Shown here: in pieces, positions 52,322 to 61,880 of the stretch
How positions within the stretch are numbered: position 1 is the first letter of the stretch
How the letters are laid out: the number at the start of each line of letters is the position of its first letter
Made by a program: the position numbers and the translations under genes
Notes under the pieces: model-generated
Seen by the model: only the letters and a program-made list of their open reading frames with translations
Told to the model about the DNA's origin: nothing
The model's database searches: none
Source of the DNA: Bacteroidota bacterium
GTDB lineage: Bacteria; Bacteroidota; Bacteroidia; Bacteroidales; JACABE01
Length of the DNA stretch: 64,000 nt
Direction of reading: 5' to 3'
NCBI GenBank assembly: GCA_026391675.1
Contig: JAPLDQ010000019.1
Span: 23,780-87,779 of the forward strand

Positions 52322-54508
52322 ATGCAGAAGATTCGCAGTTCTACGCAGCTTTTGATAGATAAGGATTTAGATGCTAATGGCAATAAAATAAAGAATGTTG
52401 CTGCAGCCACTGCACCCGATGAAGTGGTAAATCTAGCCCAAATGGAGGAAGCTATTGGAGCAGGTAGTTCTGGAGAGGGTACGCTTCATATAAATCATGC
52501 GAATGAAATACATACAATTTCAGAGAAATCAGTTATTGCAGATACTGATGAAGCTATTATCGAAGATTCTCAAACTTCACCAACTCCTTTTGAGAAGAAG
52601 AAAGTCAGCTTTTTATCTATTTGGAATTATATAAAGGCAAAATCAGATATAATATATTCAAGTATTGAAAACATCATCAATTTTGATGCTAATATTGAGC
52701 CAACGCAAACAGGTACAATAAGCAAAACTGTAGCCTGGATGCTTCAATACTTAACGCAGGGAGTAAAATGGGTAAGAGCAGTATATGCGTTAAAAAACGA
52801 TTTAGAAAAACCTCGGGGGTTTGGTTATTTGTACAATTGGTATGCTGTTGCAGATGGCAGAGGATTTGTAAATAATTGGAGAGTTCCTACTGATAATGAT
52901 TTTCGCATACTCTTAGAGCTGGCAAATGGTGGAGTCGGAAATCCTTATGGCGGAGGAATTGACTACATAACAGCTGGCGGAAAATTAAAATACAGCAGAG
53001 ATAATTATTATGACCCGGTTTTTGGATGGTATAACACAGGAACAACAAAAAATAATTACAATTTTTCTTTACTTGCAGCTGGATATAGAGTTGGTTCAGG
53101 GTTTTCTCAGAAAAATATTGAAACTGGTTATTGGATCAGCACTGAATACAATGCTTCTTATGCATATTATGTTCATCTTTACATGAGTAACCGTAACGCC
53201 TGGAGGCAATGGTATACAAAATGGTATGGTTTAGCTGTCAGATTGGTAATGATAGATACTTCATCCTGGTATGAAGGAATGCAGGTATTAATTGATGGGA
53301 AATACTATGATACCGTAAAAATTGGTACTCAGGTTTGGTTGGCCCATAATTTAGCTGCAACTCATTATGCCAATGGGGATGAAATCCCTAATATCAAAAC
53401 AAATGCCGAATGGAATGCCCTTACCAGCGGGGCTTATTGTGCATACAACAACGATGAAACTTATGTCTGGGTGGAAGCAGACAAAAACAAGTCAAATATC
53501 AATCACCTTCATCCCGGTATTTATGAGCCTGTATTAGGTTTTACGCCTGAACAAACTGGTGTTGCCGCAACATTAATAACAAATCTTAAAGACGGTGTTG
53601 CTACTGATGGGGATACCTTACAAAAACTATACAACCTGATATTAGGCTCTTTTACTGAAATAGTAGTTGATGATATTGCAGTCAGAGATGCCTGTAACAT
53701 TACCCATATTCCAACTAATGTTTTTGTAAAAGATGATGGCGATGGTAATTGGGCATTATATAAAGCCACATCAACCGGAGTCCGGGCAAACTTTATTAAG
53801 TTAAGCGACCCTGATTTGTTAAACGCAGTCATGTCTGCTTCAAGCATAAAGGCTTCTTATGAAAGTAATCCGGACACCAATGCATTTACCAATGCCTTGT
53901 TGGCCAGATTAATTTCTATAGAAGAGAATGCTGTATCATTATACACGGTTAAAATGGATAATGATATCGCTGCTGCAATTTTGAGCAGACACGAGCCCCA
54001 TAGCGATGATCAGGATTTAAGTGGCTTGCAACCTAAAGAAGCCGGAAAAGGTTTATCAGCAAACGACTTAACAAACATTTTAAAGAGCAATTATAACTAT
54101 GCATACAATCATGCATTTTCTTCACACGCCCCTACTGATGCGCAGAAAAATAGCGATATTACACTGGATGAAATTACAGCTAAGTTAAAGAGACTACCTA
54201 AACGCACTGCTACTATTACATCATCAGCAACACCTGCTATCAATACAGATGAAGTTGATATGTATTTAATTACAGAACAGGCAGAAGCAATCACATCATT
54301 TACAACAAACCTGATAGGAACTCCAGTTCAAGGTCAGATTTTATGGATAGCAATTACAGGAACAGCAACAAGGGCTATCAGCTGGGGAACATCCTTTGAA
54401 GCAAGTACAGTAGCATTGCCCACGACAACTGTTACAACAGCACGTTTAGATGTTGGCTTTGTATGGAATACAGTAACGAATAAATGGAGGTGCATAGCAA
54501 TAGCATAA
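52322..54508 (+). CDS. Tail fibre with FISUMP/C-type-lectin-like domain in permuted order
   Basis: A 728-residue protein; ATG at 52322, just after the upstream stop. The N-terminal part (QKIRSSTQLLIDKDLDANGNKIKNVAAATAPDEVVN) is typical of tail fibre shafts. Residues 168-310 hold GYLYNWYAVA ... LAAGYRVGSG ... WYGLAVRLVM, normally the second half of the Fib_succ_major (TIGR02145) domain. Residues 327-379 hold TVKIGTQVWLAHNLAA ... TSGAYCAYNND, normally its first half. A coiled or Ala-rich region and a beta-rich C-terminus follow. Probably the receptor-binding protein. Confidence 0.7.
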   Translation: MQKIRSSTQLLIDKDLDANGNKIKNVAAATAPDEVVNLAQMEEAIGAGSSGEGTLHINHANEIHTISEKSVIADTDEAIIEDSQTSPTPFEKKKVSFLSIWNYIKAKSDIIYSSIENIINFDANIEPTQTGTISKTVAWMLQYLTQGVKWVRAVYALKNDLEKPRGFGYLYNWYAVADGRGFVNNWRVPTDNDFRILLELANGGVGNPYGGGIDYITAGGKLKYSRDNYYDPVFGWYNTGTTKNNYNFSLLAAGYRVGSGFSQKNIETGYWISTEYNASYAYYVHLYMSNRNAWRQWYTKWYGLAVRLVMIDTSSWYEGMQVLIDGKYYDTVKIGTQVWLAHNLAATHYANGDEIPNIKTNAEWNALTSGAYCAYNNDETYVWVEADKNKSNINHLHPGIYEPVLGFTPEQTGVAATLITNLKDGVATDGDTLQKLYNLILGSFTEIVVDDIAVRDACNITHIPTNVFVKDDGDGNWALYKATSTGVRANFIKLSDPDLLNAVMSASSIKASYESNPDTNAFTNALLARLISIEENAVSLYTVKMDNDIAAAILSRHEPHSDDQDLSGLQPKEAGKGLSANDLTNILKSNYNYAYNHAFSSHAPTDAQKNSDITLDEITAKLKRLPKRTATITSSATPAINTDEVDMYLITEQAEAITSFTTNLIGTPVQGQILWIAITGTATRAISWGTSFEASTVALPTTTVTTARLDVGFVWNTVTNKWRCIAIA

Positions 54509-54512
54509 AATT

Positions 54513-55034
54513 ATGGCAAGTATTATAAGATATCCACAAGCCGCAGGTTCAATAGGTACAGGAACAGCATGGACAAATCCAACTTATATTTTAACTGAAA
54601 ATGGAATTTGTGGAACAGTTAATCTAACATCATATGCTTATTCATGTTATTTGTTTGGTAGACAAGGAAATGTTACTATCCCTTCAAATGCAACGGTAAA
54701 TGGAATAATTGTCGAAGTAAAACGTAATGCACCAAGTTATGGTATAAGAGATTATTCAGTTTCATTATATTATGGTGGACTTGCAGGAACAGCGAAAACA
54801 GTTGCATCAAATGTTCCATATGCTTTAACATGGATTTCTTTTGGAAGTGCAACTGATTTATGGGGATTGACTACAGCTCAATTAGCACCCTCACTTGTTA
54901 ATGATATGAATTTCGGAGCTTGTTATAAAGCTATGGCATATCAAAGTGGAACTTTTGCCTGTAATGTTGACTGTATAAGAATGACTGTTTATTACACACT
55001 ACCAAACAAAGGCAGTTTTTTTCAGATAATGTAG
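54513..55034 (+). CDS. Fibre tip / host-interaction protein
   Basis: A 173-residue beta-rich protein rich in Gly, Ser, Thr and Tyr. It has a jelly-roll-like look (GTVNLTSYAYSCYLFGRQGNVTIPSNATVNGIIVEVKR). Last gene of the late operon, ending at a bidirectional terminator. Role at fibre tip inferred from position. Confidence 0.5.
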   Translation: MASIIRYPQAAGSIGTGTAWTNPTYILTENGICGTVNLTSYAYSCYLFGRQGNVTIPSNATVNGIIVEVKRNAPSYGIRDYSVSLYYGGLAGTAKTVASNVPYALTWISFGSATDLWGLTTAQLAPSLVNDMNFGACYKAMAYQSGTFACNVDCIRMTVYYTLPNKGSFFQIM

Positions 55035-55066
55035 ATTAAAATCAAGAAGTTTAATAACAAAAAAAA

Positions 55067-55090
55067 GAGGGCATTATGCCCTCAATTTTT
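55067..55090. terminator. Bidirectional terminator
   Basis: GAGGGCAT pairs with ATGCCCTC with a 1-base loop; A run before and T run after. Serves the late operon and the convergent integrase gene. Confidence 0.8.
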
Positions 55091-56283
55091 TATACTGGTG
55101 ATGGAAAATTATAAATGATATTTTTATTCCGGTTCCCGAAATGCTTTCGCACATAATGGTCCGTTGAGAGAATTGAAGTATGCCCAAAATGGTTACGCAA
55201 CTCTTCGAGTGTACGCCCTGATTCAAGCAACCTCCCTCCTCCTGTATGCTTCATGCTATAAAATTTATAGGTCTTTGGAAATTTTAACAAATCACGGTAT
55301 TTATTGAAACGATTACGGAGCGTATTACTACCTAACATTTCTTCACCTGGTTCACGGAATTTTCCAAAAACATAAAATTCCCTTTCATAATTATGTATAT
55401 TAAAATGATGACAGAGTTCAACCAATTGTTCAGACATATCGATAATTCGGCGTGATGTTTTAGATATTTCCTCAGAAACTATGACTTTATGATTGTACAT
55501 ATCGATATCTCTGATTTTTAAACTTCTCAGCTCTTGACCCGGTCTTAAGCCAAGATAATACTGAAACATACAAGCTAAGTATAATTGAGAATCATTCTCA
55601 TTGATAAGATTTAGCAACAATTTTAAATCAGTTTTTGTAATGGGACATGCTGCTTCATCTTTTAATTTTGGAGGTTTGACAATATCGAATACAGGATTCT
55701 GAGAAATCAATTTCTTTTTCAAAAGGTAGTTGAAATAATCTTTGGTAATTTGCTCATATTTTTCGATACTGATTTTGTCGAGTTTTCTTTTTATAATAAG
55801 AAAAGTGAAAAATTCCAATATGATTTTGTTATTGATTTCACTGATATCATAATCTGTATATCCTCTATAATCAATCCAATTACAGAAAATACGCAATTTA
55901 CTTATATAGGTTGAAATGCTTCGTGCTTTGAGACCCTGAGATTTAATGGAAATGTATTCATTTAAGAAAAAGCGTGTATTTTTTGCAGCTTTTCTTTTGG
56001 TATTAAATCTTTCGATAAAATTGTGGTATTCGAGTTGGTCTGAGTAGATAACATTTTCTTTATCATTAAATGGTGACCAACCAGACTTTAATTTCTCAGT
56101 ATATTCAACGATAAGATTTTCGCCATGTTTACGGCGTTCATTATCATTCTTACAATTATTAAAACCTTCGTACTTTTTTACAGGTTTCATTTTATTTGTA
56201 TTCGGGTCTCTGACCGAAAAATAAATGAACCAAATTCCTTTCGATACTTTAAGTATCGGACAAGTTGCTAACTTTTTTCTCAT
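55090..56283 (-). CDS. int: Tyrosine recombinase / integrase
   Basis: A 397-residue phage integrase. N-terminal part is a SAM-like core-binding region (about 110-215). Catalytic residues: R in YYLGLRPGQELRSL (about 248), H-x-x-G-x-R in YSMKHTGGGRLL (His about 348, Arg about 353), H in LRNHFGHTS, and nucleophile Tyr in TDHYVRKH (about 378). Adjacent to tRNA-His on the same strand, so it probably integrates there. Convergent with the late genes. Confidence 0.92.
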   Translation of the reverse strand: MRKKLATCPILKVSKGIWFIYFSVRDPNTNKMKPVKKYEGFNNCKNDNERRKHGENLIVEYTEKLKSGWSPFNDKENVIYSDQLEYHNFIERFNTKRKAAKNTRFFLNEYISIKSQGLKARSISTYISKLRIFCNWIDYRGYTDYDISEINNKIILEFFTFLIIKRKLDKISIEKYEQITKDYFNYLLKKKLISQNPVFDIVKPPKLKDEAACPITKTDLKLLLNLINENDSQLYLACMFQYYLGLRPGQELRSLKIRDIDMYNHKVIVSEEISKTSRRIIDMSEQLVELCHHFNIHNYEREFYVFGKFREPGEEMLGSNTLRNRFNKYRDLLKFPKTYKFYSMKHTGGGRLLESGRTLEELRNHFGHTSILSTDHYVRKHFGNRNKNIIYNFPSPV

Positions 56284-56350
56284 CGCTTTTAATTTTTTAA
56301 TTGTTCCCCAACACGCAAATTAAAAAAGCGATCTCACCTCCTTAAAAGCC

Positions 56351-56393
56351 CAATAGAAAATTTTTCTCTTGTTAGTAGAAAAATTTTCTATTG
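56351..56393. repeat. 17-bp perfect inverted repeat between integrase and tRNA
   Basis: CAATAGAAAATTTTTCT and AGAAAAATTTTCTATTG, with a 9-bp spacer. It lies in the probable attachment region; may be integrase-binding arms or an operator, or a terminator for the tRNA. Confidence 0.5.
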
Positions 56394-56429
56394 TAAACTC
56401 TTGATTTAGTGTGAGTTAGTAACCTCGAG

Positions 56430-56504
56430 GGTAGATGATGGGATTCGAACCCACGACTTTCAGAACCACAATCTGATGCTCTAACCAGCTGAACTACATC
56501 TACC
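56430..56504 (-). tRNA. tRNA-His(GTG)
   Basis: On the minus strand the sequence reads with acceptor GGTAGATG ... CATCTACC, D-arm TAGTTCAGCTGGTTAGAGC, anticodon loop with GTG (TTGTGGT) and T-arm GTGGGTTCGAATCCCAT. An extra G at -1 faces C73, typical of tRNA-His. CCA is not encoded. Its 3' end faces the prophage, consistent with an integration site. Confidence 0.93.
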
Positions 56505-56605
56505 GTTTAGTGTTGCAAAAGTAAGCTTTTTTTTAAATCTGACAAAATATAATTTATTAAAAAGACTATTTTGTAACAAAAATAATAGATGCAGACATTT
56601 TACCT

Positions 56606-58867
56606 TTATCTTAATATCTGTAAACTACCTTTATATTCTAAATTATTTAATAAGAGTCCTTTTGCTCTGAATGTAAAATAATAAACGCCATCTGCTAAGC
56701 CTTCGCCACCGAAATCATTTTTATAATTATTATTTTCATAAACTTTCTTTCCCCATCTGTTATAAATAATCAGCTGGGCTTCTGTAAATGCACCTCCATC
56801 TGTTAAAGCAGCTACAAAGAACTTATCATTCATGCCATCTCCATTTGGTGTCATTATATTAGGGAAAATCAAAATATCATTTACAATCTTAACCGTATAA
56901 TCAATTGTATCATTACAACCAAAATTAGTAGTTGAAGTAAGTGTAACTTTATACTCTTTAACAACTGGTTCTAGATTTGGGAATTTATGAACAGGATTTT
57001 TCTGATTATCTATAGGAGATAAATCTCCAAAATCCCAACTATATATAAATGAAGGGTCATCAGGTTGGGTTAAATTTTTAAAAGTTATAGATGGATTAGT
57101 TCTTGTTCCAACTGCAGGATCCCATGTAAAATCAGCTTTAGGCTGAGGATAAACGATTACACCACTGGGATAGGTAAATTCACCTTTACAGCCACCTGCT
57201 GTTACAATTCCTAATTTTATATCATAACTACCAGGTATTGAATAAACATGAATAGCTGCTGAATCATTACTTGTTGTACCATCGCCAAAACTCCAGGTTC
57301 TCACAGAACCATGAGGTGTAGACTCATCAATAAACTTAACATTTAATGGGACACAACCTGTAGCCGTAAGCGAAGGTTCAGATTGAAAACTCACATCCGG
57401 AGATGGATTTGCTGTAACCCGGACGGAATCTACCGCTCCAATACATCCTGTATTGTCATTCACAGTAATAAGGTATAAAGTGGAAGTAGGTTCACCATTA
57501 ACAGTTAAAGCCGGTGTACATAAAGGATTTGTTACTGTGTCGGAACTTAAGCCAACAGCTGGAGTCCATGTATATGTTATTATATTTGCCCCACCAGTTG
57601 AAACAACACTTATTGGAGTAGATATTGAATGGTTTTTATCCTGACATATAGCAGTATCATTACAGGTTACCAACTTAATGGAATCTCTGCTTAAAATCCG
57701 GATTAAGGTAGAATCACCAATTAATGTACAGGTTGTAGTATCTTTAACTTTAAGATAAATTGTTTCAATAGGTTCAGCAATATAATCAACAATTGGATGA
57801 ATCAGAAGTGTAGTTGATGTTTGTCCCGGTAATATATAAACGGTATCAGGAATATGCGTATAATCCACTCCATTTATTGCAGTACCTGTAATTAATAGTG
57901 GTAAAACTACTGTATCTGTTTTTACTAATGGTATGGTAAATTTTACAATAGCATCATTGCAGCCTTCAATTGCCATTGGAGCAGCGCCCACAGTCGTATA
58001 ATTAGTAGTTATTTTTACAACATTGGTTGAAAGACTGTTTGCTTCAAGAAAAACCCAGGAATCCAGGACCTGATCATTAGCATCAGCAATGGCTAATTTA
58101 AGATGGTAAGTAGTACATGGGACAACTGCTGCAACAGCAGTTAAAACTGTGGTAAACCCATCAGCCTGTATACCTGACCCGCCTGTATTATTGATATAAT
58201 AAGCGCAATGAACGCATGGTCCTGAATTTGTTGTACCGTTGTTTACGTTATAAATACTAACCGGAGTAGTTGTACCGGGGATTAATGCTATATTTTTTTT
58301 ATTATAGGCTGGTCCAAACGGATTCTGACCTGTAATAAAAAAAGCAAAAACATCATTATAACCATTAATATATTCAGGATACTCATCTGAGCCAAATACG
58401 TACCTGAATCTGATAGTATCTGATGAAGGTATAAAATCAAATTCCAAAACGGCTGCATCTTTTAAAGAGGTAACGCTGGAACCAACAACTGCTAATAAAT
58501 CTGCATCAGTCATTATAGGTGTAGTTGGCGAAACTGCTAAAGTATATCCCCCGCTATTGTTAGGACCAGGAGCACCGGTAACTCCTCCGGATGCTAAAAT
58601 CAGGCCACTACTAAAGCCAAGATTTGTTGGAACCATACCTGTGGTAAACGAGCCTATTGTATTCCATGTTATTGGTCCTGCAGAACCATTAAAGGTTGCA
58701 TTGCTAACGACAACTCCTGAACCTACCAAAACACTTTGCACCAATTGCTGCGGTGTAATACCCATTCCTGGAGTAACACTTAATTGTGCAAATGATTTGT
58801 TATATGTACCTATTAATGTTAAGCCTATTATAAAACATGCTAAACATGATTTTTTGATAGTTCTCAT
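56606..58867 (-). CDS. Secreted protein, choice-of-anchor L plus PKD-like plus CHU_C (type IX)
   Basis: A 753-residue protein; the ATG at 58867 gives a signal peptide (MRTIKKSCLACFIIGLTLIG). Residues about 45-280 match the choice-of-anchor L type (GMGITPQQLVQSVLVGSGVVVSN, FSSGLILASG, FRYVFGSDEYPEY, FAFFITG). Then PKD-like domains (RTWSFGDGTTSND, YSWDFGD) and a C-terminal gliding motility-associated/CHU_C domain (PNIMTPNGDGMNDKF ... YNRWGKKVYE), a type B sorting signal for T9SS export. Chromosomal. The CHU_C and PKD-like region is almost the same as in the neighbour. Confidence 0.88.
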   Translation of the reverse strand: MRTIKKSCLACFIIGLTLIGTYNKSFAQLSVTPGMGITPQQLVQSVLVGSGVVVSNATFNGSAGPITWNTIGSFTTGMVPTNLGFSSGLILASGGVTGAPGPNNSGGYTLAVSPTTPIMTDADLLAVVGSSVTSLKDAAVLEFDFIPSSDTIRFRYVFGSDEYPEYINGYNDVFAFFITGQNPFGPAYNKKNIALIPGTTTPVSIYNVNNGTTNSGPCVHCAYYINNTGGSGIQADGFTTVLTAVAAVVPCTTYHLKLAIADANDQVLDSWVFLEANSLSTNVVKITTNYTTVGAAPMAIEGCNDAIVKFTIPLVKTDTVVLPLLITGTAINGVDYTHIPDTVYILPGQTSTTLLIHPIVDYIAEPIETIYLKVKDTTTCTLIGDSTLIRILSRDSIKLVTCNDTAICQDKNHSISTPISVVSTGGANIITYTWTPAVGLSSDTVTNPLCTPALTVNGEPTSTLYLITVNDNTGCIGAVDSVRVTANPSPDVSFQSEPSLTATGCVPLNVKFIDESTPHGSVRTWSFGDGTTSNDSAAIHVYSIPGSYDIKLGIVTAGGCKGEFTYPSGVIVYPQPKADFTWDPAVGTRTNPSITFKNLTQPDDPSFIYSWDFGDLSPIDNQKNPVHKFPNLEPVVKEYKVTLTSTTNFGCNDTIDYTVKIVNDILIFPNIMTPNGDGMNDKFFVAALTDGGAFTEAQLIIYNRWGKKVYENNNYKNDFGGEGLADGVYYFTFRAKGLLLNNLEYKGSLQILR

Positions 58868-58904
58868 CAGCTTATTATTTAAATTACAGAAATTAAATCT
58901 AAAA

Positions 58905-58939
58905 GCAAACACATGGATTTCATATTTCCATATGTTTGC
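58905..58939 (-). terminator. Inverted repeat between secreted-protein genes
   Basis: GCAAACACATGGA pairs with TCCATATGTTTGC (12 of 13). On the minus strand it is followed by TTTTAGATTT, so it may end the upstream (58980-61280) gene, or be an operator for the next. Confidence 0.45.
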
Positions 58940-58979
58940 TATTTTTTTATATCTATTATTTCAAGAAAGTTTTTAAAAT

Positions 58980-61280
58980 CTATCTTAAAATCTGTAAACT
59001 GCCTTTATATTCGAGATCTTTTAGTATCCCTTTAGCTTTAAAAGTAAAATAATAAACACCATCTGCTAAACCTTCCCCACTGAAATCATTTTTATAATTA
59101 TTGCTTTCGTATACTTTCTTACCCCATCTGTTATAAATTATCAGTTGGGCTTCAGTAAATGCACCACCATCAGTCAAAGCAGCAACAAAGAACTTATCAT
59201 TCATTCCGTCGCCATTAGGTGTCATTATATTAGGGAATATCAATATATCATTTACAATTTTAATAGTATATTTAATAGAATCGTTACATCCATTACTACT
59301 GGTAGCAGTAAGTGAAACAACATAATCTTTTTCATTTGGTTCAAGATTTGGGAAAGTATGAATTGGATTTTTCTGAGTATCAAAACCACCATCGCCGAAA
59401 TTCCAATAATATGAAAAAGCAGGATTATCTTGTGTTAAATTTGTGAAAGTCAAAGTAGGATTTGTTCTGGTTCCGACAGGTGGATCCCAGGTAAAGTCAG
59501 CTTTTGGCTGAGGAAAAATATTTACTGAATTTGAATCTACAAATTTATCAACACATCCGAAAGGAGTCGTAGCTTTCATAGAAACTGTAAACAAACCTGC
59601 ATGATATGTATGTGACGCATTTGCAGCAGTAGATGTATTACCGTCTCCAAAATCCCACAAATATGTTGAATTAGCAGGTGTTGTTTGATTTGTCCAGTTG
59701 ACTGTAATAGGTTCACAACCTGATGCAACATCTCTTAAATAGGAAATCTGGGGGTTGGGATGTACTAATGCTTCAACAGTAGTTGAATCCATACAACCTT
59801 CTCCATTTACACCTATAACTTTATAAATAAAAGTAGTATCATTAGGGTAGGTAGAATATGGATGTACCCATATCTGATGTGCAGTATCACTTGTACTCCA
59901 TAGATAAGTAGTTGCACCACTTATACTTAATTTTGCTGAATCGCCTATACAAATTGAATCACCAACAGAAACAAGTGTTGGATTCGGATAAACAATAATG
60001 CTTTTCTGAACTGTATCAGGACAGCCGCTTGACAAACTATCTATCAATGTTACATTATAGGTACCAGGTGTATTGTAAGTATGAGCTGGTGTTGCAGCAA
60101 GACCTAGCTGATTACCGGCAGAACCTGGATCTCCGAAATTCCAGAACCAGTTATAAATAGGTGTATTACTGGTTGTAGTTCTGGTAAAATTAACAGGTGT
60201 ACCTACACAGGCATTGGTATAAGAAAAATTAGAATGTAGAATATTAGGTAATAACATTGTAGTTAATGTATCTCCGCAAGCAGGATTAAATAAAGATGAA
60301 ATTATACATTGATAAACTGAACTATCAACAGGACCTCCAACAGTTATTGATTGTGTTGTATCACCTGAAGGCAGCCATTTATATTTAAATCCATTAGGTG
60401 CAGTTAATTTAGCAGTTGTACTTCCCGGACAATAAGCTATACCAATATGTCTTGGAACACATAAACCATAAAAATAACCATAGCCAAAATGGCCTCCCTG
60501 AGCACAGTCAGCTGCAATAACCTGAATTTTAATATTTTGACCATGATATGGTTTTAAACTTAAACCTACAGTTTGCCAGTCGAACCAGTTAATAGTATGA
60601 CCTAGAGCTGTAGTAACATGGATGTAAGCATTAGGAGTTCCTGCCACAAAAATAAAATTTCCACAGGTATTTTGAATGGGTTGACCGTTTGCATTAGTTA
60701 AACGAATCTGAAAATAAGGTTGGTCCTGACATCCATGGCCAGGATTTTCCAACACAGCTGCATAACTGTATACAAATAAACCTGAAACATTAGTGTCAAC
60801 TAGCAGACTATATGATAACTGAGATGTTTCATACATAGTTTTCCAGCTATTTAAACGAACAACCTGATTTACACCTGTAGGTATTTTCTTTAAACCATAA
60901 TTTGTAAGTGAATCATACAAACCGGTTAATGATGGACTATTAGGGTTTGGATAACTTACATTTGAGGGTGTTAATATAGTGTGCAAAGGGGGTCTTCCAA
61001 TTCCGACACCAGGGCTTAATGGTGTTAAAAATCCGGTTGTACCACAATTAATTGTTGGTTGAGTTGTTAATGGAGTACAGTTAGGGATAGTACCTGTATT
61101 CATAATAGCAGTATAACAAGTGGAAGATTGACTTATACAATAACAACCTGACCAGTTTGTAAAATCATGATATGAAAAATCAGTATTCGGACATTGAGAT
61201 TCAATGACAACTTGCGAATAAGATTTAATCCCAATAAATAAGGATATTGCTAAAACAATAAGTTTGATGTACTTTTTCAT
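58980..61280 (-). CDS. Secreted protein with PKD-like domains and CHU_C (type IX)
   Basis: A 766-residue protein with a signal peptide (MKKYIKLIVLAISLFIG). Residues up to about 290 are a carbohydrate-binding-like or PA14/lectin-like module rich in Cys. PKD-like repeats follow (WFWNFGDPGSAGN, YLWDFGDGNTSTAANASHTYHAG, YYWNFGDG), then a CHU_C domain (FPNIMTPNGDGMNDKFF). A type IX substrate, cell surface or secreted. The last ~190 residues closely match the neighbour. Confidence 0.87.
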   Translation of the reverse strand: MKKYIKLIVLAISLFIGIKSYSQVVIESQCPNTDFSYHDFTNWSGCYCISQSSTCYTAIMNTGTIPNCTPLTTQPTINCGTTGFLTPLSPGVGIGRPPLHTILTPSNVSYPNPNSPSLTGLYDSLTNYGLKKIPTGVNQVVRLNSWKTMYETSQLSYSLLVDTNVSGLFVYSYAAVLENPGHGCQDQPYFQIRLTNANGQPIQNTCGNFIFVAGTPNAYIHVTTALGHTINWFDWQTVGLSLKPYHGQNIKIQVIAADCAQGGHFGYGYFYGLCVPRHIGIAYCPGSTTAKLTAPNGFKYKWLPSGDTTQSITVGGPVDSSVYQCIISSLFNPACGDTLTTMLLPNILHSNFSYTNACVGTPVNFTRTTTSNTPIYNWFWNFGDPGSAGNQLGLAATPAHTYNTPGTYNVTLIDSLSSGCPDTVQKSIIVYPNPTLVSVGDSICIGDSAKLSISGATTYLWSTSDTAHQIWVHPYSTYPNDTTFIYKVIGVNGEGCMDSTTVEALVHPNPQISYLRDVASGCEPITVNWTNQTTPANSTYLWDFGDGNTSTAANASHTYHAGLFTVSMKATTPFGCVDKFVDSNSVNIFPQPKADFTWDPPVGTRTNPTLTFTNLTQDNPAFSYYWNFGDGGFDTQKNPIHTFPNLEPNEKDYVVSLTATSSNGCNDSIKYTIKIVNDILIFPNIMTPNGDGMNDKFFVAALTDGGAFTEAQLIIYNRWGKKVYESNNYKNDFSGEGLADGVYYFTFKAKGILKDLEYKGSLQILR

Positions 61281-61321
61281 TTTATTTTTTATTGATTAAT
61301 TTTTTATATTTTAAGATTAGA

Positions 61322-61329
61322 CAAATTTA
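61322..61329 (-). promoter_or_regulatory. -7 promoter box (TAAATTTG)
   Basis: TAAATTTG on the minus strand about 45 bp before the start codon at 61280. Confidence 0.4.
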
Positions 61330-61372
61330 TTTTTCAATAGGTTGTATTATCATAAAAAAAACTAAAAATATT

Positions 61373-61681
61373 TTAGAATTTTTTATTCAATTTATCTTCA
61401 ATAGATTTCATTTTACTTTGCATTCGATTCGATTTTCCTTTACGTATATCAAACTTTAAGGAAGAATAAATCCTGTTACTGTCTGTTGCTAAAACTTCAT
61501 AAGCTCCTTTAATTATGAATAGTGCTTCTTCAAAAGTTTCAGTTTCAACTATAGTACCCATTGGGGTTAACTGATAATTTACACCTGATTTATCAATAAA
61601 GGCTATTATCTTTGCAACATAATCGCTTACACTTTCACCTTTATCGGTTGGAAACATTGCAAATTCTAATAAAACTGACAT
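61373..61681 (-). CDS. MTH1187/YkoF-family thiamine-binding protein
   Basis: A 102-residue protein with the family layout: MSVLLEFAMFPTDKGESVSDYVAKIIAFIDKSGVNYQLTPMGTIVETETFEEALFIIKGAYE. The family binds thiamine or related metabolites and is ferredoxin-like. Separate transcription unit; a -7 box (TATCTTTG on the minus strand, 61807-61814) lies 126 bp upstream. No TPP riboswitch recognised. Confidence 0.82.
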   Translation of the reverse strand: MSVLLEFAMFPTDKGESVSDYVAKIIAFIDKSGVNYQLTPMGTIVETETFEEALFIIKGAYEVLATDSNRIYSSLKFDIRKGKSNRMQSKMKSIEDKLNKKF

Positions 61682-61806
61682 ATTCTTAATATTAACAAAT
61701 AATTATATAAATAGTTTTATTATTAAACTACTTAAAAACAAACGATTAAAGTTTTAGAAAAAATTTAGTTAACTGAATTATACTATTCAAAATACCTTAA
61801 TCATTG

Positions 61807-61814
61807 CAAAGATA
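61807..61814 (-). promoter_or_regulatory. -7 promoter box (TATCTTTG)
   Basis: Exact TAnnTTTG match on the minus strand upstream of the thiamine-binding-family gene. Confidence 0.4.
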
Positions 61815-61880
61815 AGAATTTTATCTTTAATTTTAACTAAATATTTCAGCGTTAATAAACTAAAAATTTTAAATATTCAT

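Larger units (their letters stand above)
1..56480. mobile_element. Large siphovirus-like prophage (right part; left end outside window)
   Basis: A continuous set of phage genes covers replication, head, portal, tail, tape measure, lysis, fibres and integrase. It ends at a tyrosine integrase beside tRNA-His. No contractile sheath or baseplate gene is recognisable and a 1,430-residue tape measure is present, which suggests a long non-contractile tail. The first base of the window is already inside a primase/helicase gene, so the left attachment site is not visible. The right limit is inferred to be in or just beside the 3' half of the tRNA gene (about 56430-56480), and no second att copy can be compared. 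Confidence 0.9.

Noticed and set aside
56334..56343. Perfect Shine-Dalgarno-like AAGGAGGTGA on the minus strand upstream of the integrase
   Set aside because: It is about 50 nt from the start codon, an in-frame stop lies between, and no nearer start codon opens a convincing ORF; probably coincidental.
61682..61880. TPP riboswitch before the thiamine-binding-family gene
   Set aside because: No conserved TPP aptamer segments could be seen in the AT-rich leader.
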